NCBI RefSeq assembly: GCF_902497855.1
Contig: NZ_CABVHU010000006.1
Span: 1 to 64,000 of the forward strand
Length of the DNA: 64,000 nt
Source: Pseudomonas fluorescens
Lineage (GTDB): Bacteria > Pseudomonadota > Gammaproteobacteria > Pseudomonadales > Pseudomonadaceae
Direction: 5' to 3'
The notes under the pieces were generated by a model. That model had not been told where the DNA came from and ran no database searches. It worked only from the letters and a program-made list of their open reading frames with translations. The translations under genes were made by a program, and so were the position numbers. How positions within the stretch are numbered: position 1 is the first letter of the stretch; every line of letters starts with the position of its first letter. Below are positions 54,344-62,265 of the stretch, piece after piece.

Positions 54344-55460
54344 AGGCATGCATGTCTCGTTGCTGGTTGGTCCGGCCATTCCGTTACCGGTGCCCAAGCC
54401 GCTGATCGATGCCTTGCAGAGCATCCAGGTGACCTCGGCGGCGGGCGCGCGCAGTGGCTTCCAGATCAGCTTCGCCCTGCAAAACAACTCACCGCTGCAC
54501 AGCCTGTTGTTGCTCACGGGCGGGCGAGTGCCCTGGCTGCGGGTGTTGATCGTGATCACCCTCAACAGCCTGCCGATGGTGTTGATGGATGGCCTGATCA
54601 CCCGCCAGGAAGTCAGTGGCTCCAACGACCCGGGGCAGAGCACCCTGACCATCACCGGGGAGGACCTGGCGGTGGCCATGGACCAGCAGGAATTCAACGG
54701 CATTCCCTATCCGGCCATGTCGGCCGAGGCGCGGGTGGCGCTGATCGTCGCCAAGTACGCGATCTTTGGCATGGTGCCGCTGGTGATCCCGCAAATCTTC
54801 AGCGATGTGCCGATCCCGGTGGAAAAAATCCCCACCCATGACGGCACCGACCTGGCCTATGTGCAGAAGCTGGCCAAGGATGCCGGCTACGTGTTCTACG
54901 TCGAACCCGGCCCGCTGCCGGGGATGAATACCGCCTACTGGGGCCCGGAGATCAAGCTCGGGATACCGCAACCGGCGCTGAACCTGGGCATGGATGCCCA
55001 CAGCAATGTCGAGGCGCTGTCGTTCAGCGTGGACAACACCAAGGCCAGCCTGCCGATCGTGTTTATCCAGAATCCGTTGACCAAGTTCCCGATTCCCTTG
55101 CCGATCCCCGACATCAGTCTGCTCAACCCGCCGCTCGGTGCGCTGGCGCCGATTCCCAAGTCGATCCATCTGCTCAAGGACACCGCCAAGCTCTCGCCGA
55201 TGGCGGCCTTGTCCAAGGGCTTGGCAGAGGCGGCGGGCTCGGCCGATGTGGTGACCGCCACCGGTTCGGTCGATGTACTGCGTTACGGCTCGGTGCTGAA
55301 GGCGCGCCAGCTGGTCGGCGTGCGCGGCGCGGGCAGCGCCTTCGACGGTTTGTATTACGTGAAAAGCGTGACCAGCAATTTCAAGCCGGGCGAGTTCAAG
55401 CAGAACTTCACGCTGACCCGCAACGGCCTGATCTCGACATTGCCGAGGGTACCGGTATGA
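54336..55460 (+). CDS. Baseplate hub protein (VgrG/gpD-like N-terminal part)
   Basis: A 374-residue protein of the gp27/gpD hub family: beta-rich N-terminal region (SVQVTSA-type strands, DGLITRQEVSGSNDPGQSTLTITGEDL), central HDGTDLAYVQKLAKDAGYVFYVEPGP (helical hub segment common to VgrG/gpD) and a C-terminal FDGLYYVKSVTSNFKPGEFKQNFTLTRNG strand pair. No OB-fold or needle is attached; these are in the next gene. ATG 54336 is used; Met at 54348 is an alternative. Confidence 0.8.
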   Translation: MLKGMHVSLLVGPAIPLPVPKPLIDALQSIQVTSAAGARSGFQISFALQNNSPLHSLLLLTGGRVPWLRVLIVITLNSLPMVLMDGLITRQEVSGSNDPGQSTLTITGEDLAVAMDQQEFNGIPYPAMSAEARVALIVAKYAIFGMVPLVIPQIFSDVPIPVEKIPTHDGTDLAYVQKLAKDAGYVFYVEPGPLPGMNTAYWGPEIKLGIPQPALNLGMDAHSNVEALSFSVDNTKASLPIVFIQNPLTKFPIPLPIPDISLLNPPLGALAPIPKSIHLLKDTAKLSPMAALSKGLAEAAGSADVVTATGSVDVLRYGSVLKARQLVGVRGAGSAFDGLYYVKSVTSNFKPGEFKQNFTLTRNGLISTLPRVPV

Positions 55461-55975
55461 ACGCTGAGCAAGGCAAGTACTACGGCAAGTTTCGCGGTGT
55501 GGTGTTGAACAATATCGACCCGATGCAGATGGCCCGCGTCCAGGTCCAGGTGCCGGATGTGCTGGGGCTCGGCATCTCCAGCTGGGCCATGCCCTGCGTA
55601 CCGTTCGCCGGCCAGCAGAGCGGGATGTTCGTGTTGCCGCAGATCGGCGCCGGGGTCTGGGTCGAGTTCGAGCAGGGCAACCAGGATTACCCGATCTGGG
55701 TCGGCGGTTTCTGGGGCAGCGCGGCGCAGTTGCCAGCCCTGGCGCTGGCGGGGCTGCCGGTGTCGCCAAGCATTGTGCTGCAGACCGGCAACCAGAACGG
55801 CCTGACGATCTCCGACCTGCCTGGGCCCACGGGCGGCATTCTGCTCAAGACCCTGACCGGGGCGATGATTTCGATCAACGAGACAGGTATCACCATCAGC
55901 AACGGCCAGGGCGCGACGATCATGCTCAACGGCCCGGCGGTGAATATCAATCAAGGCGCATTGACGGTGATTTGA
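55457..55975 (+). CDS. Spike protein with OB-fold and beta-helical needle (gpV/VgrG C-terminal part)
   Basis: A 172-residue protein. YYGKFRGVVLNNIDPMQMARVQVQVPDVLG opens an OB-fold, with GAGVWVEFEQGNQDYPIWVGGFWG as the gpV signature. The C-terminal portion (ILLKTLTGAMISINETGITISNGQGATIMLNGPAVNINQG) has the repeats expected of a triple-stranded beta-helix needle. With the preceding hub gene it equals one VgrG/Pvc8 protein. ATGA overlap with the hub gene. Confidence 0.88.
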   Translation: MNAEQGKYYGKFRGVVLNNIDPMQMARVQVQVPDVLGLGISSWAMPCVPFAGQQSGMFVLPQIGAGVWVEFEQGNQDYPIWVGGFWGSAAQLPALALAGLPVSPSIVLQTGNQNGLTISDLPGPTGGILLKTLTGAMISINETGITISNGQGATIMLNGPAVNINQGALTVI

Positions 55976-56044
55976 AATGAACGGTTCACGCCATCGCCGG
56001 CCTGGCCCACAGCCGTACCCGGCCCTGACAGGGGAGGATTGCTG

Positions 56045-56368
56045 ATGCCCGGTTTTCTCTTGCACCTGGGCGCCACCGTGATGTGTAGCCATGGCGGGCA
56101 AGCAACGCCGACTGCGCCTTTTGCGCGGGTGACACTCTCTGGTCAGCCTGTGACAACCCTGGCCGCGCCCTACGTGATTGCCGGCTGCTGCATGCCGCCA
56201 CCACCCGCCGGCAATGGCCCCTGCGTGACCGGCCAATGGCTGGTCGGCGCAACCCGGGTGTTCGCGGGTGGGCTGCCGGTACTGCTGCAATCGAGCACCT
56301 CGATCTGCGTCCCCACCGGCACGCCGATGATGGTCACAGTCACCCAGCTACGGGTTTCAGGAGTCTGA
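56045..56368 (+). CDS. PAAR-like spike-tip protein
   Basis: A 107-residue protein: MPGFLLHLGATVMCSHGGQATPTAPFARVTLSGQPVTT and IAGCCMPPPPAGNGPC, with CVPTGTPMMV near the end. The Gly/Pro-rich turns plus Cys and His residues suit a zinc-binding PAAR cone that sharpens the spike. GGGGAGG precedes ATG 56045. The nearest families are PAAR and DUF4280-like; I cannot decide between them. Confidence 0.75.
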   Translation: MPGFLLHLGATVMCSHGGQATPTAPFARVTLSGQPVTTLAAPYVIAGCCMPPPPAGNGPCVTGQWLVGATRVFAGGLPVLLQSSTSICVPTGTPMMVTVTQLRVSGV

Positions 56369-56369
56369 T

Positions 56370-56732
56370 ATGGCCTTGGACTTTCCCTTCAGCATCGATT
56401 CGCGCGGGCGCAGCGCCGAAGTGTTCGCCGATCTGCAGGTGCGGGACATGATCGAACAGGTGCTGTTCACCGTGCCGGGCGAGCGGGTGAACCGTCCAGA
56501 CTTCGGCTGCGGCTTGTTGCAGTTGGTGTTCGCGCCTAACAGCGACGCCCTCGCTGCTGCCGTGCAGATGACCGTGCAAGGGTCGCTGCAACAGTGGCTG
56601 GGGGAACTGATCGAGGTCGAGGCGGTGACCGTCGAAAACCTCGATGCGCGCCTCGGCGTGACCGTGCAGTACGTCATGCGCCGGGATCGCCAGCGGCAAC
56701 TGGCGACCTTCAGCCGAGGGCTTGCGCCATGA
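56370..56732 (+). CDS. Baseplate wedge protein gp25-like (GPW/gp25)
   Basis: A 120-residue protein. DLQVRDMIEQVLFTVPGERVNRPDFGCGLLQLVFAPNSD is the diagnostic gp25 sequence (the ERVxxPxFGxGL motif), followed by VEAVTVENLDARLGVTVQYVM. It forms part of the wedge that initiates sheath polymerisation. The start lies one base past the PAAR stop, and the stop overlaps the next gene by ATGA. Confidence 0.93.
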   Translation: MALDFPFSIDSRGRSAEVFADLQVRDMIEQVLFTVPGERVNRPDFGCGLLQLVFAPNSDALAAAVQMTVQGSLQQWLGELIEVEAVTVENLDARLGVTVQYVMRRDRQRQLATFSRGLAP

Positions 56733-59146
56733 AACGCCAGTTTCTGTCCGACAACCGCCATCGCCTGCAGTTGCTGCGTGACCTTGACCCGCCGAGCCTG
56801 AACGGCATCGACTATCTGGAAGTCGTCTCCCTGAATCAGCGCAAGCTCAGTGTGGTGTTCGTCAACCCGGTGGCTGGCATCACCGCGGCACATTGCCGGA
56901 TCGAGGGCGGGGTGCGCATTACTGGCGTACGCATCGAAAGCCTGAGTATCAGCGGCAATCAACTCAACATGACGGTGGACCAGGCCGGTGATTTCTCCTG
57001 GTACCGCTTCGTTTTGATCAATCCCACGGCACCCGAAGACGCACCGCCAGGTTTCGACCCTTGCCTGTCGAGTATTCGTTTCAGTTTCAAGGCACAGTGC
57101 CCATCCGAATTCGATTGTGCCGACGACCAACCCTGCCCGCCGCAGGTACCGGCCGAACCGCTGCTGGATTACCTGGCCAAGGACTATGGGAGCTTCCGCC
57201 GGTTGATGCTGGACCGGATGGGGCAATTGATTCCAGGCTTTCACGAGCGCAACCCTGCGGATTTTTCTGTGGCCCTGGTGGAAATGCTGGCGCACATCGG
57301 CGATCAGCTCAGTTATTACCAGGATGCGGTCGCCACCGAAGCGTATCTGGGCACTGCCCGCCGCCGCGTCTCCCTGCGCAGGCACGCGCGGTTGCTGGAT
57401 TACCCGATCCACGATGGCTGCAACAGTCGGGTCTTCGTCAGCCTGAGCGTCTCGGCCCAAGCCGACGGTCGAGTGTTGGCCGCCGGTACGCCGCTGTTGA
57501 CCCGTACCGCCGAGCCCGGGACGGTATTGAATGAAACCGTGCTGCAAACCCTGCCTGACGGTGCCACACAAGTCTTCGAAACAATGCACGCGTTGTCGTT
57601 GCAGTCCGCCCATAACCGCATTGATATCCATCATTGGGGCGAGCCGGATTTTTGCCTGGGCAAAGGCGCGCAGGAGGCCGCGCTGATCGACGATCCGCCG
57701 CTGAGCTTGCAGCCAGGCATGCTGCTGATCTTCGAAGAAGTCCTGAGCCCCGGCACTGGCCGTGCACCGGATGCCGACCGCACCCACCGGCATGCGGTGC
57801 GCTTGACCGGGGTCAAGCCGGGGCACGACCTGCTGACCGACACGCCGTTGCAACTGATCAGCTGGCACGCCGAGGACGCGCTACCGTTCCCGTTGTGCGT
57901 CAGCGCGCGTATCCAACAGTCCGGTGTCGGCGAGACAGTCAGGATCGCTCAGGTCTGCGGCAATGTGGTATTGGCCGACCACGGGCTGACCCGCGCCGAT
58001 GAGTCGCTGCTGCCGGACGCGGTACCGGCTGCCGGCCAGTACCGCCCGCGCCTGCGCGAGCCCGGCATCGTCTTTGCCCAGGCCTATGAGCACGACCCTG
58101 CGCGCTCCGCCAGCAGCACCTTGTATCAGGATCCCCGGCAAGCCCGTCCGGCCGGCATGCAACTGCGCGAAGACGATCCCGATCAGTTTGGCGACCAGCC
58201 CAAGCCCGGTGCCAGCCATTGGTTGCCACGCCGTGATCTGCTCGGCAGTGACCGCTTCGCCCAGGAGTTTGTGCTGGAGATCGAAGCCGATGGCAGCGCA
58301 CACCTGCGCTTTGGCGACAACCGCTTCGGCCTGCAGCCGCAACCCCTCAGCCGGCTGTTGGCCAGCTATCGCCAAGGCGGTGGCAGCATCGGTAATGTCG
58401 GCGCCGAGAGCATCACCCAGGTGGTCTGTGAAGACCCTCTGATCAAGGACTTCATCGAAACGCTGCGCAATCCGTTGTCGGCCAGCGGCGGCGCCGAGCC
58501 GGAAAGCGCCGATGCGATCAAGCTGTTTGCGCCACAGGCGTTCCGCACCCAGGAACGGGCGGTCACCGAGGCCGACTACGCGCGAGTCGCCGAGCGTCAT
58601 CCACTCGTTCAACGGGCAGCTGCCCGGCTTCGCTGGACCGGCAGCTGGTACACCCTGTTCGTCAGCCTCGACCGCAAGGGCGGCAAGCCACTGGATAAGC
58701 CGTTTCGTGAAGAAATGCTGCGCCACCTGGAACGCTACCGGCTTACCTGCCATGACCTGGAGCTGCGCGAACCGATCTATGCCCCATTGGATATTGCGCT
58801 GAACGTCTGCGTATTGCCGGGCCACTTTGCCGCGACGGTCAAGCTCGGCCTGCTCAAGCGCCTGAGCAGTGGTGCAGACGGGCTGGGACAACTCGGCTTC
58901 TTTCATCCCGACCACTTCAGTTTCGGCCAGGGCCTGGCGCTCTCCGCCCTGATGGAGGCGGCGCATTCGGTGACCGGTGTGGCCTCGCTTCAGGTCGAGG
59001 TGTTCCAGCGCTGGGGTAAAACCCCTGGTCAGGAAATAGAGCAGGGCATGATCAGTGCCGCGCCGCTGGAAGTGCTGCGCCTGGATAACGATCCGAATTT
59101 CCCCGAAAACGGCCGACTGCTGCTGAACATGCAAGGTGGCTTATGA
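56729..59146 (+). CDS. Baseplate J-like protein (Pvc11-like)
   Basis: An 805-residue wedge protein. Conserved elements of eCIS J-like proteins include YLAKDYGSFRRLMLDRMGQL, VALVEMLAHIGDQLSYYQDAVATEAYLGTARRRVSLRRHARLLDY, FRTQERAVTEADYARVAERHP and IYAPLDIALNVCVLPGHFAATVK. The N-terminal 130 residues include a beta domain with several Cys. ATG 56729 overlaps the gp25 stop by ATGA. It is a core baseplate component linking hub and sheath. Confidence 0.9.
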   Translation: MKRQFLSDNRHRLQLLRDLDPPSLNGIDYLEVVSLNQRKLSVVFVNPVAGITAAHCRIEGGVRITGVRIESLSISGNQLNMTVDQAGDFSWYRFVLINPTAPEDAPPGFDPCLSSIRFSFKAQCPSEFDCADDQPCPPQVPAEPLLDYLAKDYGSFRRLMLDRMGQLIPGFHERNPADFSVALVEMLAHIGDQLSYYQDAVATEAYLGTARRRVSLRRHARLLDYPIHDGCNSRVFVSLSVSAQADGRVLAAGTPLLTRTAEPGTVLNETVLQTLPDGATQVFETMHALSLQSAHNRIDIHHWGEPDFCLGKGAQEAALIDDPPLSLQPGMLLIFEEVLSPGTGRAPDADRTHRHAVRLTGVKPGHDLLTDTPLQLISWHAEDALPFPLCVSARIQQSGVGETVRIAQVCGNVVLADHGLTRADESLLPDAVPAAGQYRPRLREPGIVFAQAYEHDPARSASSTLYQDPRQARPAGMQLREDDPDQFGDQPKPGASHWLPRRDLLGSDRFAQEFVLEIEADGSAHLRFGDNRFGLQPQPLSRLLASYRQGGGSIGNVGAESITQVVCEDPLIKDFIETLRNPLSASGGAEPESADAIKLFAPQAFRTQERAVTEADYARVAERHPLVQRAAARLRWTGSWYTLFVSLDRKGGKPLDKPFREEMLRHLERYRLTCHDLELREPIYAPLDIALNVCVLPGHFAATVKLGLLKRLSSGADGLGQLGFFHPDHFSFGQGLALSALMEAAHSVTGVASLQVEVFQRWGKTPGQEIEQGMISAAPLEVLRLDNDPNFPENGRLLLNMQGGL

Positions 59147-62100
59147 ATAATGGCGAACAATGCGGCTGCTGCGCCGGGATCAAGGTGCTGACGCCGGTCG
59201 ACGAATTGAACCCGCCAGGGCAGACGACGTTGCACTATCGGGTCGGCACCCATGGGCGTTTTCGCGAGAGTCAGCTGGCGCGCCTGTCCGGCCAGACGTC
59301 GCTGCTCGGGCTGAGCACACGCGATGCCGACGATCCGGCGCTGGCATTGCTCGATGCCTGGGCTGGAGTCCTCGATGTGCTGGGTTTCTACCAGGAACGC
59401 CTTGTCAACGAGGGCTTCCTGCGTACCGCCACGGAGCGGCGCTCGATAGTGGAGTTGGGGCGTTCCATCGGGTACGAGCTGCGCCCTGGGGTGGCGGCCT
59501 CGACTTTCCTGGCTTTTTCGCTTGAGACCGCGCCGGGCGCGCCCTTGACCGCGCGGATCGACGCCGGCACCAAGAGCCAGAGCATTCCCGAGCAGGATGA
59601 ACAGGCCCAGGTTTTCGAAACGCTGGAGCCGTTGTATGCGCGCGCTGCCTGGAATGCCTTGCCCCTGCAGACCCAGGAAGAGGTGCCGCCCTACTGGGGC
59701 GCGCGCACCCTGTATCTGAAGGGGCAGAACACCCGCTTGCAAGCCGGCGACTCATTGTTGATCGTCGGCGATGAACGCCTGAAAAATCCCGGCAGCGAAA
59801 ATTGGGACCTGCGCCGCGTCACCCGCCTGCAAGTGATTTCTGCGGCGCAGCCGAGCGCCGACCCACTGGCTGGCTACACGGTAGTGACGCTCGACCGGCC
59901 ACTGGGTGAGGTGATGCCTCACGTCGAGCCGGCCAAGGCCAATCCACGCTGTTTTGCCCTGCGGACCAAGGCCTCGCTGTTCGGCCAGGCTGCGCCGGAC
60001 TGGCGAGCGATGCCACGCAGCCTGCGGGCAAGCTACCTGGGCCTGGACGTCGAGGAACAGGCGAACATCAGTCTGCACGGCCAGTGGCCGGGCTTCACCC
60101 TGGCCGACATTTCCGATCCGCCGACCCGCCAGGCCACCGGCAGCGGCCTGTATGCCGAGTACTTCGAAGGCAAAGACTTCAAGACACGCAAGCTTGGCCG
60201 CACCGACGCCACCGTTGATTTCGATTGGGGCAACGCCAGCCCCGATCCGAAGCTGACCGTCGACACCTTCTCGGTGCGCTGGAGCGGCTGGCTGCAAATA
60301 CCCGAGAGCGGCAATTACAGCTTTTTCGTCAAAGCCGACGATGGCGTGCGGCTGTGGCTTGGCGGTCAGTTGCTGATCAATCAGTGGCAGGTGCAAGGTG
60401 CCACTGAATACGACGCGACCCTGTTTGAGCTCCAGGCCGGGCAAAAACTCGACCTGCGCCTGGAGTACTTCGAGAACGGCGGCGCCGCCTTGATCCAATT
60501 GCGCTGGCAGGGCCCGGGCATCGCCAAACAGATCATCCCCCAGAGTCGGCTTTATCCCCGGGACGTACACAGCGTGCATCTGGATGCCAGCTATCCGCGG
60601 CTGGTCACGGGCAGTTGGCTGGTGCTGGCGCTGCCCGATTACCAGGAGCTGTATCAGATCCTCGACAGCCGCGAAGATGCTCGCGCCGCCTTCACCCTGA
60701 GCAGCAAGACCACGCGCCTGAGCCTGCGTGGTGAACAACTGCGCGAGCTGTTCAACGAGCGTCTGCGCGAGACCACGGCCTACGGCGAATCCATCGAGCT
60801 GCCGTGGGCGACCCGACCCCGGTCCGGGTTGCTCAGCGGTCATGTGTTGACGCTGGGTGATCTGCAGCCGGAGCTGGAAGCGGGGCGCTGGCTGTCGGTC
60901 AGCGGCCACACCTTGCCGGACGTGGCGCAAAATGCGCTGGCGCGTCAGCGACTGTTGGCCAATGACCCGCTGGTGGCGGTGGAAATCGCCAGGGACGGCC
61001 GGTTCGCCAGCCTGTCCTTCACCGATGGCGTACGCCATGAAGTGCTGCTGGGTTTTGCCAGCGAAGTGCGGCGCTTGCAACGTAACGACAGCAGTGGCTC
61101 GCGTACGCGCCTGGAGCTGGAGAGCGATTTGCAACAGGCCTATCTGCCGCTGAGTGTGCGGGTCAACGCCAATGTGGCACCCGCCAGTCACGGCGACAGC
61201 AAGCAGATGCAGATCCAGCCGGAAATCCTCGGCAGTGGGGACGCCAGCCAGGCCTTCCAGCGCTTCTTGCTGCAACAGAGACCGCTGACCTACATTTCCT
61301 CACCGACACCTTCGGGCATCCAGAGCACGCTGCACGTGCACATCGAGGGTGTGCGTTGGTCCGAGGCGCCACGTTTGGGGGACCTCGGCGCACAAGACCG
61401 TGCCTATCTGCTGCGACGGCACGACGATGGTCGGGTCACCGTGCAATTTGGCGACGGCCTGCACGGCAGTCGCCTGCCCACAGGGCAGATGAACGTGCAC
61501 GCGTACTATCGCGTCGGCATCGGTGCGGCCGGCAATCTCGACAATGGGCGGATCAGTCTGCTGCTGTCCCGCCCATTGGGGGTCAAGGATGTGATCAACC
61601 CGGTACCCGCTGCCGGCGGGGTTGACCCGGAAGACCGCGACAGTGCCCGGCAGAATGCACCGTTGAGCGTAAGGACCCTGGACCGCATCGTCTCACTGCG
61701 GGATTTCGAAGACTTCGCCGCCGCCTTCGCTGGCGTCGGCAAGGCTCAGGCGGTGTGGTTGTGGGATGGCGAACAGCGCTTGGTCCACCTCACCGTCAGC
61801 GGGGTGGAGGGCGTCAGCATCGATCCCGGATCTACGCTCTACCGCAACCTGGCAGCGGCTATCGACACGGTGCGCCCGGCTCATCAGCCCCTGAAGCTTG
61901 CGCCCGGCGTGGTGCTGCGCTTTGGTGTGGAGGCCAAGGTCCGGATCAATCCGGACTATCGGAGCGCGGCGGTCCTGAGCGCAGTGCGCAGTGCCTTGGG
62001 GCAAGCCTTCGGGTTTTCAGCGCGGTACTACGGACAACCCGTCAGCGGCAGTGAAGTACTGGCAGTGATGCAGCGGGTACCGGGAGTCGAGCGGGTGGAT

Positions 62101-62265
62101 CTGGACAGCCTGCGGCTCTGCGACGGCTTGTCCGGCAGCCGTGTAACGGGGCCGGATGGTCGCCTGCGCGCCCGCGGTGCGCGGTGGCAGAGTCAGCAGA
62201 TATTGGCGGCGCAGCTGCTGTTGTTGGACCCGACCGCGGTCACGTTGACGGAGCTTGGCCTATGA
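59143..62265 (+). CDS. Putative baseplate protein (Pvc12-like) with inserted PA14 domain
   Basis: A 1040-residue J-like protein. The N-terminal part has LARLSGQTSLLGLSTRDADDPALALLDAWAGVLDVLGFYQERLVNEGFLRTATERRS in its family position. At about residues 335-475 there is a PA14-type carbohydrate-binding domain (GLYAEYFEGKDF to GPGIAKQIIPQSRLYP, with PESGNYSFFVKADDGVRLWL). The C-terminal half carries the J-like core RTLDRIVSLRDFEDFAAAFAGVGKAQAVWLWDGE and VARV-type strands. PA14 is not usual in baseplate wedges and may contact cell surfaces. ATGA overlaps at both ends. Confidence 0.85.
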   Translation: MNNGEQCGCCAGIKVLTPVDELNPPGQTTLHYRVGTHGRFRESQLARLSGQTSLLGLSTRDADDPALALLDAWAGVLDVLGFYQERLVNEGFLRTATERRSIVELGRSIGYELRPGVAASTFLAFSLETAPGAPLTARIDAGTKSQSIPEQDEQAQVFETLEPLYARAAWNALPLQTQEEVPPYWGARTLYLKGQNTRLQAGDSLLIVGDERLKNPGSENWDLRRVTRLQVISAAQPSADPLAGYTVVTLDRPLGEVMPHVEPAKANPRCFALRTKASLFGQAAPDWRAMPRSLRASYLGLDVEEQANISLHGQWPGFTLADISDPPTRQATGSGLYAEYFEGKDFKTRKLGRTDATVDFDWGNASPDPKLTVDTFSVRWSGWLQIPESGNYSFFVKADDGVRLWLGGQLLINQWQVQGATEYDATLFELQAGQKLDLRLEYFENGGAALIQLRWQGPGIAKQIIPQSRLYPRDVHSVHLDASYPRLVTGSWLVLALPDYQELYQILDSREDARAAFTLSSKTTRLSLRGEQLRELFNERLRETTAYGESIELPWATRPRSGLLSGHVLTLGDLQPELEAGRWLSVSGHTLPDVAQNALARQRLLANDPLVAVEIARDGRFASLSFTDGVRHEVLLGFASEVRRLQRNDSSGSRTRLELESDLQQAYLPLSVRVNANVAPASHGDSKQMQIQPEILGSGDASQAFQRFLLQQRPLTYISSPTPSGIQSTLHVHIEGVRWSEAPRLGDLGAQDRAYLLRRHDDGRVTVQFGDGLHGSRLPTGQMNVHAYYRVGIGAAGNLDNGRISLLLSRPLGVKDVINPVPAAGGVDPEDRDSARQNAPLSVRTLDRIVSLRDFEDFAAAFAGVGKAQAVWLWDGEQRLVHLTVSGVEGVSIDPGSTLYRNLAAAIDTVRPAHQPLKLAPGVVLRFGVEAKVRINPDYRSAAVLSAVRSALGQAFGFSARYYGQPVSGSEVLAVMQRVPGVERVDLDSLRLCDGLSGSRVTGPDGRLRARGARWQSQQILAAQLLLLDPTAVTLTELGL

